The notes under the pieces were generated by a model, which was not told the DNA's origin, did not search any database, and worked only from the letters and a program-made list of their open reading frames with translations. Made by a program: the position numbers and the translations under genes. This document shows, one piece after another, positions 1 through 8,215 of a DNA stretch of 55,847 bases (the stretch's first letter is position 1; each line of letters begins with the position of its first letter). The stretch comes from Chloroflexota bacterium (GTDB taxonomy: Bacteria; Chloroflexota; UBA4733): contig JAMCTA010000085.1 in the NCBI GenBank assembly GCA_023381895.1, positions 1 to 55,847 of the forward strand, in the 5' to 3' direction.

Positions 1-11
1 CCGTGCAGCTG

Positions 12-96
12 TGCCGGAGGCGGGAGTCGAACCCGCACGGAAGTCACCCCCCAGCAGTTTTTGAGACTGCCGCGTCTGCCATTTCGCCACTCCGGC
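12..96 (-). tRNA. tRNA-Leu (anticodon CAA)
   Basis: On the minus strand the sequence folds as a class II tRNA of 85 nt. The 7-bp acceptor stem is GCCGGAG/CTCCGGC, the anticodon stem is GCAGT/ACTGC around the loop CTCAAAA (anticodon CAA, reading UUG), there is a long variable arm typical of tRNA-Leu, and the T arm contains GGTTCGACTCC. The discriminator base is A. The 3' CCA is not encoded, so it would be added after transcription. Confidence 0.95.
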
Positions 97-223
97 GGGG
101 CCGGTTCTGCACGCCTAGGCGACAGTGTACGACATGCACTCTAGCGGCTCAACCGGCTCACTAGGTAGGCGGCGGAAGATATAGCTGTAGCGAAAGAGCA
201 CTGTCTGAACGGTATCTTTCAAC

Positions 224-229
224 TATACT
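224..229 (+). promoter_or_regulatory. candidate -10 box for mutS2
   Basis: TATACT lies 33 bases upstream of the mutS2 ATG, which would give a short leader containing the GAAGGG ribosome binding site. No convincing -35 element is visible 16-18 bases upstream. The same hexamer recurs in front of several other genes in the window. Confidence 0.4.
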
Positions 230-262
230 GCTTCCACAGTGATCCGCCGTGAAGGGCCGTGC

Positions 263-2620
263 ATGGATTCGAAGTCGCTTGACACGCTCGAGTTTTCGAA
301 GGTACTCGCACTCCTCGCCGCGCGAACGTCCTTCACTGCGAGTCGAGAACGTGCGCTGGCGCTCACTCCAACGTCTGATTTGATCCTGGCAGAGCGCTGG
401 CAGCAGGTGACTGCCGAGGCCCTGCAGCTCCTGGGCTCGCGGCCGGATTTCTCCATTCGTAGCACCCAAGATGTCCGGCAGCTTGCTGACAAAGCTGCTC
501 GTGGCGGCTTGCTCGATCCCTTGCAGCTCGTGGCTACCGCCTGGACATTGGAGAGCGGCCAGTACGTTAGTGGTGTTCTGACGAAGCTGAACTCGGAGGA
601 TTATCCGGAGCTATCACAGCTTGGCGAGCAGATTGCACCATTGCGAGAACTGTCCGCAGCGATCCGTCGGGCCCTCAGCGATGATGGCGACGTACTCGAT
701 GATGCGAGTCCGGCTCTCGCCCGGATCCGTAGCGAGATGCGCTCAGCGCAGCGCCGTATCCATGAGCGACTGCAGAGCTACCTTACCTCGCACCGGTCGG
801 CGCTTCAGGACCCCATCATCACTACGCGAGAGAACCGCTATGTGCTGCCCGTCAAGGCAGACGCGCGGGCACAGCTACCTGGCCTGGTGCACGATCAGTC
901 GGCCAGTGGCGCCACCTTGTTCATCGAGCCACTGCCAGTGGTCGAGCTCAACAACGGCCTCCGGACGTTGCAGATTCGCGAGCGCCAGGAGATCGAGCGC
1001 ATCCTCCTCGAGCTGTCCGCGCGCATCGGTAGTGTGAGCGTCCAGGTGATCCAAAATATCGGAGCGCTCGCGGGCATCGACCTGGCCCTCGCCAAGGCAC
1101 GACTTGCATCTGAGCAGGACGCGGTGCGACCTGAGCTAACCGCCGAGCCTATTGTCGATCTCATCGAAGCACGTCATCCCTTGCTACAAGGTCGGGTCGT
1201 GCCGCTCTCGCTGCGTCTCGGACCGGGCTGCCGCCAGATCGTCATTACTGGCCCGAATACTGGCGGGAAGACGGTGGCACTCAAAGCCGTAGGGCTGCTC
1301 ACGCTCATGGCGCTGAGCGGTTTGCACATCCCGGCGCAGAGTGGCTCGGTTGTGGGCGGAATACGGCAGGTGTGGGCTGATATCGGTGATGAGCAGAGCA
1401 TTGAGCAGAGCCTCTCCACGTTTTCTTCGCACATGACGACTATCGTGCGCATCCTGCGTTCGGTTGGTCCGGGCGACATCGTCCTACTGGACGAGCTCGG
1501 TGCCGGAACCGATCCCGTGGAGGGGTCGGCACTCGCGCGAGCCATTCTCGGCTATCTGCTGCGGCGACAAGCGCTGACCCTGGCCACGACACACTATGCG
1601 GAGCTCAAGGCGCACGCGCATACGACGGTGGGCGTGCGCAATGCTTCGATGGAGTTCGATGTGGAGACGCTATCTCCGACCTATCACCTCATCATGGGGC
1701 TGCCCGGTCGCAGTAATGCCCTGGCCATTGCCACTCGTCTCGGCCTTCCGGCAGAAGTCGTCAGCGAGGCTACGAACCTGTTGACGCCGGAACAGGTGGA
1801 GATCGAAGCGCTGCTCGGGCAGATCGCCACAGAGCGGCGGGAAGCGGAGCGGGCACGCACCGAAGCTCAACGCCTCGAGCGACAGGCGGCCGCAGCACAG
1901 CAGGCCGCCGAGAGGGAGCGGGCGCAGTGGGAGCGGGAACGGGAACAGCGGCTTGCAGCCGCAGAACGAGACGCAGAGCGGCAGCTCGAGGTCTTTCGCC
2001 GCGAGCTCGGCGAGTTGCGCAATCGTGCTCTGAATCTTGCTTCCCGCCGGGAAGTGCAGCAGCTGCAGGAGGAGAGTGCAGCTGTATTGCGACAGCTTCT
2101 CGAGCAACGCCAGCACACACGGGCAAAACGCGTAGCGTCTGTTCCTCTGAATGAACTCAGTCCGGGGGATTGGGTGGAGGTGGCAGCGCTCGATCAGACT
2201 GGGCAGCTCCTGACGATTGATCGTGAGCGGAACGCCGCCGAGGTAATCGTCGGTGGCTTGAAGCTGCGTGTTCGCCCTGCCGATCTCAGCAAGGGCAAGC
2301 GCCCAGCGGAGCGGCAGTCTCGATCTCCCTATGCGCACGCTCCGCTGGAGCGCCAAGTGACGGTCAGCAAGGCTCCGAATGTCGGAATGGAGCTTGATCT
2401 TCGTGGCCGGCGAGTGTCCGAGGTCGAGAGCGAGCTCGACCAGTTCCTGAACGATGCAGTCCGAGCAGGCCTACCCTCGGCACGGGTCGTTCACGGGCGC
2501 GGCAGCGGTGCTGTCCGGCAGGTCGTGCACGAGCAGCTGACGGGTCATCCGCTCGTGCGCTCGTTCCGGCTTGGTGGTACTGGTGAGGGCGGCGATGGCG
2601 TAACAGTTGTCACGCTCTGA
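263..2620 (+). CDS. mutS2: MutS2 endonuclease/ATPase with Smr domain
   Basis: 785-residue MutS2 family protein. In this family the homodimer binds branched DNA or stalled, collided ribosomes and cleaves or splits them; it is not the mismatch-repair MutS. An N-terminal MutS core/lever region is followed by the ATPase with Walker A GPNTGGKT near residue 335 and Walker B ending LLDELGAGTDP, a long Glu/Arg/Gln-rich coiled coil (about 510-625), and a C-terminal Smr nuclease domain with LDLRG and HGRGSG motifs. The reading frame is open from a GTG at 239, but the ATG at 263 is preceded by GAAGGG at a 6-base spacing and gives the usual family N-terminus (MDSKSLDTLEF), so it is preferred. Confidence 0.97.
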   Translation: MDSKSLDTLEFSKVLALLAARTSFTASRERALALTPTSDLILAERWQQVTAEALQLLGSRPDFSIRSTQDVRQLADKAARGGLLDPLQLVATAWTLESGQYVSGVLTKLNSEDYPELSQLGEQIAPLRELSAAIRRALSDDGDVLDDASPALARIRSEMRSAQRRIHERLQSYLTSHRSALQDPIITTRENRYVLPVKADARAQLPGLVHDQSASGATLFIEPLPVVELNNGLRTLQIRERQEIERILLELSARIGSVSVQVIQNIGALAGIDLALAKARLASEQDAVRPELTAEPIVDLIEARHPLLQGRVVPLSLRLGPGCRQIVITGPNTGGKTVALKAVGLLTLMALSGLHIPAQSGSVVGGIRQVWADIGDEQSIEQSLSTFSSHMTTIVRILRSVGPGDIVLLDELGAGTDPVEGSALARAILGYLLRRQALTLATTHYAELKAHAHTTVGVRNASMEFDVETLSPTYHLIMGLPGRSNALAIATRLGLPAEVVSEATNLLTPEQVEIEALLGQIATERREAERARTEAQRLERQAAAAQQAAERERAQWEREREQRLAAAERDAERQLEVFRRELGELRNRALNLASRREVQQLQEESAAVLRQLLEQRQHTRAKRVASVPLNELSPGDWVEVAALDQTGQLLTIDRERNAAEVIVGGLKLRVRPADLSKGKRPAERQSRSPYAHAPLERQVTVSKAPNVGMELDLRGRRVSEVESELDQFLNDAVRAGLPSARVVHGRGSGAVRQVVHEQLTGHPLVRSFRLGGTGEGGDGVTVVTL

Positions 2621-2716
2621 GGCCTCGATCTCCCTGCACCTCAGGCAGCACGGCGATGAACTGACGTACCCTCGGTGAGGATCCTGGCCGCGGTATTCGC
2701 GGCGTTGCCTTGAGAG

Positions 2717-3190
2717 CTAGTTTGCTGAGTAATGGGGATGAAGCGTACTCATAGGCTCCGGATCGTGACGCTCGTCTACCGGAAGTCCGCGGCATTCGGG
2801 GCAGAGACCGATGACCACGATATCGGATTGTAGTGGTAAGAAGTGATGCTCTCGCTCGAGATGGAGCTCGAGCTCACGGACAAACTCTCCCTCGATGTGG
2901 AAGATGCGATGACACTGTTGACACACGGCGTGATGGTGTGCAGCGCTGCTGACCTCGTAGCGTGTAGCCCCTGAGCCCAGATGCACAGCACGGATGGCTC
3001 CGGAGGCATCCAGAGCCTCCAGTGCGCGATAGACGGAGCTGCGGGGAAGATCGATCCCGTGATTCGCAAGATCACTTGCGATGTCTTCGGCAGTGCAATG
3101 AGGGCCAAGGCGCACGAGAGATTCCCACACAAGCTGGCGAGGAAGCGTGCGACGAAACGTTGCTGCCAGAGGAGGCCTATCTTGCGCCAT
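2717..3190 (-). CDS. Fur-family metalloregulator, probably nickel-responsive (Nur-like)
   Basis: 157 residues, the usual Fur length. An N-terminal winged helix contains the recognition helix RSSVYRALEAL; the dimerisation domain carries a His cluster HHHAVC (85-90) and two structural zinc CxxC pairs (C90/C93 and C130/C133). The ATG is preceded by GGGAGGTGAG. It lies 41 bases downstream of a nickel/cobalt permease gene in the same direction, and a palindrome overlapping that gene's promoter resembles the Nur box known from Streptomyces, so control of nickel uptake is the likely role. Zur or Mn-type specificity cannot be excluded from sequence alone. Confidence 0.85.
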   Translation of the reverse strand: MAQDRPPLAATFRRTLPRQLVWESLVRLGPHCTAEDIASDLANHGIDLPRSSVYRALEALDASGAIRAVHLGSGATRYEVSSAAHHHAVCQQCHRIFHIEGEFVRELELHLEREHHFLPLQSDIVVIGLCPECRGLPVDERHDPEPMSTLHPHYSAN

Positions 3191-3231
3191 CGATGCTCAC
3201 CTCCCACACAACACCTTTGTGCCGGCTGCAC

Positions 3232-4293
3232 TCAGTCATCGAGCCCAGCGAACTGAACGTGTTCGACACGCTGAGCCTTCCAGAGCAGCATCGCGACGAT
3301 CCAAGCACAGATAAAGGCTAAGACAATAATGAATCCCATGACGTTGAAGTTTAGCGCCTTGACGAGAGTCCAGAAAGTCCCAGACCAGTTCAACTGACTA
3401 CTCAGAACCTGCAGAAGTTCTACCACGCCGATGAAGAGAGCAACGAAGACAGAGAGACTCGTCACCGTCAGGTTGTAGATGACCTTACGCAGCGGATGGG
3501 AAAAGGCCCAGGAGTACGCCTTGGCCATGAATGCGCCATCGGTCGTATCCATGAGTGCCATGCCCGAGGCGAAGATGATGGGGAGGCAGAGCACGCTGAT
3601 AAGCGGAAGATGCTGGGAGGCGGCACTGGCCGAGATCGCGAGGAGAGCCACCTCGCTGGCTGTGTCAAAGCCCAGACCGAAGAGAAAGCCAACGACGTAC
3701 ATCTGCCAGCTCGAGTGGATCAAGCCGAACAGCTTGCCAAAGAGGCGCGTCATGAGGCCACCGGCAACGAGCTGATCAGCGACGCTGGCATCGGAGCGAC
3801 CGCTCTTCATCTGCCGGTAGGAGCGAATGACGTCGATGAGAATGAGGAGGTTGAGGACACCGATGAGGAGCAAAAAGATCCCGGATACGCTTGTGCCGAT
3901 CACGCTGCCGGCGGTTTTGAGTGCGTCGCCTTGTACACCATCGACAAGATAGCGCACGGCGAGAGCGAGTCCCAAGGTGATGAAGAAGACAACGCTTGAG
4001 TGCCCAAGAGAAAAGAAGAAGCCGACGGCCACAGGGCGCTGTCGGTCCTGCAGGAGCTTGCGTGTGGTGTTGTCAATTGCGGAGATGTGGTCGGCATCGA
4101 AGGCGTGCCGGAGTCCGAAAGTGTAGGCCAGACCACCCAAGCCAAGCATGACTGGATAGTGGGGGGCAACGATGAGGAAGAGTACACCGAATCCCACCAG
4201 GTGGAGCATGAGGATGATGCCGTAGACGGCGGCGAGACGCTGGCGTTCGCCCCTGTCAAAATGCTGTTGGAGTGTCTGTACCAGTGTTGCCAT
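3232..4293 (-). CDS. NiCoT-family nickel/cobalt permease
   Basis: 353-residue polytopic membrane protein of the HoxN/NixA/NicT family, which imports Ni2+ or Co2+ across the cytoplasmic membrane. The diagnostic HX4DH signature in transmembrane segment 2 is present as HAFDADH at residues 63-69, and the family motif LGHSSVVF follows. About eight hydrophobic segments are visible. The ATG has GGAAAGGA about 11 bases upstream and there is no earlier in-frame start. It is first in a two-gene unit with the downstream Fur-family regulator. No urease or hydrogenase genes are in this window, so the nickel consumer is elsewhere. Confidence 0.95.
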   Translation of the reverse strand: MATLVQTLQQHFDRGERQRLAAVYGIILMLHLVGFGVLFLIVAPHYPVMLGLGGLAYTFGLRHAFDADHISAIDNTTRKLLQDRQRPVAVGFFFSLGHSSVVFFITLGLALAVRYLVDGVQGDALKTAGSVIGTSVSGIFLLLIGVLNLLILIDVIRSYRQMKSGRSDASVADQLVAGGLMTRLFGKLFGLIHSSWQMYVVGFLFGLGFDTASEVALLAISASAASQHLPLISVLCLPIIFASGMALMDTTDGAFMAKAYSWAFSHPLRKVIYNLTVTSLSVFVALFIGVVELLQVLSSQLNWSGTFWTLVKALNFNVMGFIIVLAFICAWIVAMLLWKAQRVEHVQFAGLDD

Positions 4294-4360
4294 AGGGCAG
4301 CATGGTCCTTTCCCAGGTGGAATCGTTCAACACCATCGCCCCGCTATGAGCGCCGTTCCC

Positions 4361-4398
4361 ATTGTACTGCTACTGCAACAGAGTGGCAATAGCAGTAC
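4361..4398 (-). promoter_or_regulatory. promoter with overlapping palindromic operator upstream of the nickel permease
   Basis: Read on the minus strand, TTGCCA (plus 4384-4389) is followed after exactly 17 bases by TACAAT (plus 4361-4366), a near-consensus sigma-70 promoter pointing at the permease. An inverted repeat at 4364-4398 has 16-base arms (GTACTGCTACTGCAAC on the plus strand) with two mismatches and a 3-base centre. Its middle contains TTGCCA-N5-TTGCAG, close to the TTGCAA-N5-TTGCAA Nur box described in Streptomyces. A regulator bound here would cover the -35 and spacer. Confidence 0.75.
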
Positions 4399-4550
4399 TG
4401 ATGCACTTGCGACCGTACCGCGGCGGTGCTCGGAGGGTATTTGAGAAAGAATCGTGCCAAAGATCCAGAAAAACCTGTGAGCGCACGATGCAGAGAGGGT
4501 GGTACAACACATAGCGGCCCGCTCGTGCGGTCGCTCAGAGGGGAGATGAG

Positions 4551-5603
4551 ATGCCTGATGTAGCGGAGCCACAGCAATCGCTTCCGGGTGGGGATGCCTA
4601 TCGAGGGGCCGGCGTGGATGTCGACCTCAAGGCCGCGGTCAATGACATGCTGAGAGAACGCCTTGAGCATCAGAGTGCCGCACTCCTCGCGGGGGCAGGC
4701 GCGTTCAGCGGACTGGCCCTCTTGCCGCAGCTTCGGGAGCCTGTGCTTGGGGCTACAGTTGATAGCGTAGGGACCAAGCTCAAGCTGGCTACGGCCTTGA
4801 ACCGGCACGCCGATACCGCTCGTGACATTGTGCACCACTGTGTGAACGATCTCTTGTGCTCGGGTCTGGAACCTTTCGCATTTCTCGACTATCTCGCGAT
4901 GCCGCGACTGGACCCGGAAGTCATAGCAGCGGTCATTGATGGCTTGCGCCGGGCCTGTGGTGCAGCGGGATGTCTTCTGCTTGGTGGGGAGACGCCTGAG
5001 CTGCCGGAGGTCTATGCACCAGGGGACTATGAGCTTGCCGGCATTATGATTGGCGTCGGAGAGCGCTATCAGCTCTTCGATCGGAGCCACGTTCAGCCAG
5101 GAGATATTGTGCTCGGATTGCCCTCAGCCGGACTGCATACGAATGGTTACACTCTGGCGCGCAAGCTGATTCCGCCGGAGGAGTGGCAGACCTACAGCCC
5201 GCGACTCGGCACGACTTACGGGGACGCCTTGCTTGCCGAGCACCGGAGCTATCTCGCCGAGGTTCGCCGCCTCCGGAGCGACGTTCCGGTGAGAGGTCTG
5301 GCGCACATCACCGGTGGTGGTCTCATCGAGAATCTCCCGCGCTGCCTGCCGGATGGTCTCGGTATGCGGATCTCTCTGGACGCTTGGCAGCTGCCGCCGG
5401 TTTTCCAGGAGTTGCGTGAGCGTAGCAGCTTGAGTGATGTGCAGCTGGCGCGAACCTTCAATTCGGGAATTGGTCTAGCTGTGGTCTTGCCATCGGCGAG
5501 CGTGAGCCGGGCGCTGGCGGTAGCACCCGAGGCTATAGCTATCGGTGAAGTGGTACGAGTGCCTGATGGTCAACGCGTGCAGCTTGAAGGGCGGTTCGTG
5601 TGA
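4551..5603 (+). CDS. purM: Phosphoribosylformylglycinamidine cyclo-ligase
   Basis: 350 residues. Catalyses the ATP-dependent ring closure of FGAM to AIR, step five of de novo purine synthesis, in the cytosol. Family motifs are clear: the N-terminal VDVDLKAAVNDML, the ATVDSVGTKLK segment, the substrate/ATP loop LLGGETPELPEVY, the GLPSAGLHTNGYTL segment and HITGGGLIENLPR. The ATG at 4551 has GGGGAGATGAG just upstream. The stop overlaps the start of purN by four bases (GTGA), implying translational coupling. Confidence 0.97.
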   Translation: MPDVAEPQQSLPGGDAYRGAGVDVDLKAAVNDMLRERLEHQSAALLAGAGAFSGLALLPQLREPVLGATVDSVGTKLKLATALNRHADTARDIVHHCVNDLLCSGLEPFAFLDYLAMPRLDPEVIAAVIDGLRRACGAAGCLLLGGETPELPEVYAPGDYELAGIMIGVGERYQLFDRSHVQPGDIVLGLPSAGLHTNGYTLARKLIPPEEWQTYSPRLGTTYGDALLAEHRSYLAEVRRLRSDVPVRGLAHITGGGLIENLPRCLPDGLGMRISLDAWQLPPVFQELRERSSLSDVQLARTFNSGIGLAVVLPSASVSRALAVAPEAIAIGEVVRVPDGQRVQLEGRFV

Positions 5604-6232
5604 AGAGGCGTCTTGTTGTGCTGGCATCAGGGAACGGCTCGAACCTGCAGGCGCTGATCGATTCTACGCAGCGAGGCACGCTCGATGCAGAGGTCGCCTT
5701 GGTGATCGTGAACCGGAAGGCGGCCTATGCCCGTGAGCGTGCACAGCAGGCAGGGATTCCGGCGCGGTACGAGCCTCTCCGTCCGTGGCTCGAGCGTGGT
5801 CAGGAGCGATCTGACTATGATCTGCATCTTGCGAAGGTCATCGCCGAGCAACAGCCGAGCTGCATTGTGCTCGCAGGCTGGATGCATCTCTTCTCGGACC
5901 AGTTTGTCGAGCGCTTTCCGCAGCAGCTGATCAACATTCATCCAGCGCTGTTGCCAGCTTTTCCGGGAGCGCACGCCATTAGCGACGCCCTTGCCTACGG
6001 AGTGAAGGTGACAGGGGTGACCGTGATGTACGTCTGGCCGGGGGGGCTGGCCAGCTACGACAATGGCCCGATCATCCTTCAAGAGGCGGTGCCGATCCTT
6101 CCTGAGGATACCGAGGAAACCCTCGCCCAGCGGATTCACGCCGTAGAGCACCGCCTCCTTCCGGCGGCGGTTGGTCTTCACCTTGTAGGCCGTCTGACCG
6201 TCGCAGGACGTCACGTCCGTATCGGGGCGTGA
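5600..6232 (+). CDS. purN: Phosphoribosylglycinamide formyltransferase
   Basis: 210 residues. Transfers the formyl group of 10-formyl-THF to GAR, purine pathway step three. The nucleotide loop ASGNGSNLQALID is at the N-terminus, and the catalytic NIHPALLPAFPGAHA (Asn and His) and the Asp-containing YDNGPIILQEAVP are present. It starts at GTG inside the purM stop (GTGA overlap). It ends about 10 bases before the converging MoaD-like gene. The 10-formyl-THF would be supplied by the FolD/FchA system encoded near 47 kb. Confidence 0.95.
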   Translation: MKRRLVVLASGNGSNLQALIDSTQRGTLDAEVALVIVNRKAAYARERAQQAGIPARYEPLRPWLERGQERSDYDLHLAKVIAEQQPSCIVLAGWMHLFSDQFVERFPQQLINIHPALLPAFPGAHAISDALAYGVKVTGVTVMYVWPGGLASYDNGPIILQEAVPILPEDTEETLAQRIHAVEHRLLPAAVGLHLVGRLTVAGRHVRIGA

Positions 6233-6241
6233 TGCTCCCGG

Positions 6242-6520
6242 CTAGGCGCCGCCAGCGACAGCCGGAACGATGGAAATCTCGTCCCGCTCCTTGACTGGAG
6301 TCTCCAGCCCTTGCAGGAAGCGGACGTCCTCTCCGTTGACGTAGACGTTGACGAAGCGGCGCAGCTCGCCTGTCTCTTCACAGATGCGCCCGTTGAGCCC
6401 AGGATACTGCTGCTCGAGCGCCGCAACAGCCTCCCGCAGGGTCGCGGCCTGTACTGCGACTTCGCTCACGCCGTTGGTGAGGCGCCGCAGCGGGCTTGGT
6501 ATGCGTACTCGGATTGCCAT
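6242..6520 (-). CDS. MoaD/ThiS-family sulfur-carrier protein
   Basis: 92 residues with a beta-grasp fold pattern (NVYVNGEDVRF, ISIVPAVAGG). Members are adenylated and thiocarboxylated on a C-terminal Gly-Gly and donate sulfur to acceptors. Here the protein ends AGGA, with one Ala after the Gly-Gly, so it would need trimming or a relaxed activating enzyme. An in-frame ATG occurs at 6529, but GGAAGG is spaced correctly (9 bases) for the ATG at 6520. It is the last gene of the operon with the ThrC-like enzyme and NIL protein under a SAM riboswitch, which suggests sulfur donation for homocysteine/methionine synthesis rather than molybdopterin. Confidence 0.85.
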   Translation of the reverse strand: MAIRVRIPSPLRRLTNGVSEVAVQAATLREAVAALEQQYPGLNGRICEETGELRRFVNVYVNGEDVRFLQGLETPVKERDEISIVPAVAGGA

Positions 6521-6596
6521 GTCACTCATCCTTCCATCTCAGTTGTTCCGTCATCAGGTCGCTTGACCCAGCGAATCGTCACCGAGGGTCGGGGGG

Positions 6597-6839
6597 CTAG
6601 CCCTCGAAGAGGTCGCCCTCAACGGGGTCTACCCGGATCCCGAGATCGCGCATCGCAGCGAGGGCTCGTTCCAGGTCTTCCTCTGGTCCAGTCAGCTCGA
6701 GAATGACCCAACCAGACGTCTCGCCCACCTCCGCGCGCCGAATATTCGTGATCAGACCGTAGGTCGTGGCCAGGGTGTAGATCACCGGTTGCTTGATGAG
6801 CTCTGCAGGATAGGTGAACTTGACGCGGACGCGGACCAT
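6597..6839 (-). CDS. NIL-domain protein
   Basis: 80 residues consisting of a single NIL domain, the ferredoxin-like fold otherwise found at the C-terminus of MetN methionine transporter ATPases, where it binds methionine. Here it stands alone. The ATG is preceded by GGTGAGG, and the first 58 bases of the gene overlap the 3' end of the threonine-synthase-like gene in another frame. The context (SAM riboswitch, sulfur carrier) suggests a role in sulfur amino acid synthesis, possibly ligand sensing or handling of reduced sulfur. Its biochemical role is not established. Confidence 0.85.
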   Translation of the reverse strand: MVRVRVKFTYPAELIKQPVIYTLATTYGLITNIRRAEVGETSGWVILELTGPEEDLERALAAMRDLGIRVDPVEGDLFEG

Positions 6840-8101
6840 TGTTCCTCACCTGCCACACTATTCGGGTGAGCGGCTGGCAAGGTTGCGAGCCGCGCTTCAA
6901 AATCCTGGAGGGAAGCACGCACAGGAATCACTGGTGCGAGCTGGCCAGTTACAGCTTCTTGGGTCTTCAAGCCGTTCCCGGTGATGAGGGCGACCACCGT
7001 CTCGTCGCGGCGGAATGCGCCTTGCTGCGCCAGCTTCTTGAGCGCCGCAACAGTCACGCCACCGGCAGTCTCCGCGAAGATTCCTTCGGTCTCGGCGAGC
7101 AACCGCATGCCGGCAATGATCTCTTCGTCGCTGGCGTCTTCGCCAGCGCCGCAAGTGTCTCGGATGATGCGCAATGCGTAATACCCATCCGCAGGATTGC
7201 CCATGGCCAGCGACTTCGCCACGGTGTGTGGCTTGACGGGCACGATCTCGGTGCTGCCTCCCTTCAGAGATCGAACCACAGTAGAGCATCCGGTGGGCTG
7301 AGCACCATAGATGCGCGTTGTTGGAGCGGGAATGAGACCAGTGCGGGCGAACTCTTGAAGCCCTTTGTAGGTCTTGCAGAGGAGTCCGCCACTGCCGACT
7401 GGCACGACGAGATGATCGGGAGCCTGCCATCCAAGCTGCTCGGCTACCTCGAAGCCCAGCGTCTTGCTGCCTTCGGTGTAGTATGGGCGAATGTTGATGT
7501 TGACGAAGGCCCACCCATACTTGTCGGCGACTTCACTGCTCAGACGGTTGACATCGTCATAATTGCCGCGCACTGCGATGATGTGCGGTGCGTAGATCGC
7601 CGCACCAACGATCTTGCCCTGCTCGAGATCGTCGGGAATGAAGACGAAGGCGCGTAGCCCTGCCTTGGCTGCGTGAGCAGCGACCGAGCCGGCGAGGTTA
7701 CCGGTCGACGCGCAGGCGAGGGTGTCGAAGTTGAACTCGAGCGCCTTGCTGGCGGCAATGGCCACCGGCCGGTCCTTAAACGAGTACGTGGGATTCACGC
7801 AGTCGTTCTTGATGTAGAGCCGATCTAGTCCGAGTACACGGCCGAGGTTCTTGGCGTGGACTAGCGGCGTAAATCCGGTGCCGAGATCGACGACATCGTC
7901 GCTGTCGAGCGGCAAGAAGGCACGGTAGCGAAAAATCGACCGTGGCCCCTGAGTAATGGCATCACGACTGACCTCGCTGGCGACAACATCATAGTCGTAT
8001 TCGACTTCGAGAGGACCGAAACAATAGTCGCACACGTGGATCGGCTCTTGGCCGGAGATGCGTCCGCACTCACGGCAGCGGAGTCCAAGAATACGAGGCA
8101 T
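6782..8101 (-). CDS. thrC: Threonine-synthase-like PLP enzyme (possible homocysteine synthase)
   Basis: 439 residues of fold-type II PLP enzyme. It opens with a zinc ribbon (C9, C12, C24, C27), followed by the PLP lysine K109 in NPTYSFKDRP, the phosphate-binding VGSGG and a C-terminal ITGNGLK. By family it is threonine synthase, acting on O-phosphohomoserine. It is preceded by a SAM-I riboswitch and followed by NIL and sulfur-carrier genes, so I infer that it may instead (or also) make homocysteine using carrier-bound sulfur. The last ~20 residues are Ser-rich and run over the NIL gene start. The ATG has GAGGAAGGTG upstream. Confidence 0.85.
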   Translation of the reverse strand: MPRILGLRCRECGRISGQEPIHVCDYCFGPLEVEYDYDVVASEVSRDAITQGPRSIFRYRAFLPLDSDDVVDLGTGFTPLVHAKNLGRVLGLDRLYIKNDCVNPTYSFKDRPVAIAASKALEFNFDTLACASTGNLAGSVAAHAAKAGLRAFVFIPDDLEQGKIVGAAIYAPHIIAVRGNYDDVNRLSSEVADKYGWAFVNINIRPYYTEGSKTLGFEVAEQLGWQAPDHLVVPVGSGGLLCKTYKGLQEFARTGLIPAPTTRIYGAQPTGCSTVVRSLKGGSTEIVPVKPHTVAKSLAMGNPADGYYALRIIRDTCGAGEDASDEEIIAGMRLLAETEGIFAETAGGVTVAALKKLAQQGAFRRDETVVALITGNGLKTQEAVTGQLAPVIPVRASLQDFEARLATLPAAHPNSVAGEEQWSASASSSPILQSSSSNR

Positions 8102-8215
8102 GCTACACCTTCCTCATTGGCGTCCGGGATGGCCGTCCGCACTAGCGTTACGTATAGCCAGCCCTTATCGCCCAGGGAGTGTTGCTCCGCGTGCGCAACA
8201 TGCCGATCGACTGTT

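Noticed and set aside
1670..2356. Long minus-strand frame inside mutS2
   Set aside because: Antisense shadow of a clear conserved gene; low-complexity residues and no ribosome binding site.
8102..8215. Transcription terminator in the SAM riboswitch expression platform
   Set aside because: Only a TGTTGC/GCAACA stem without a U tract is visible, so I did not call a terminator.
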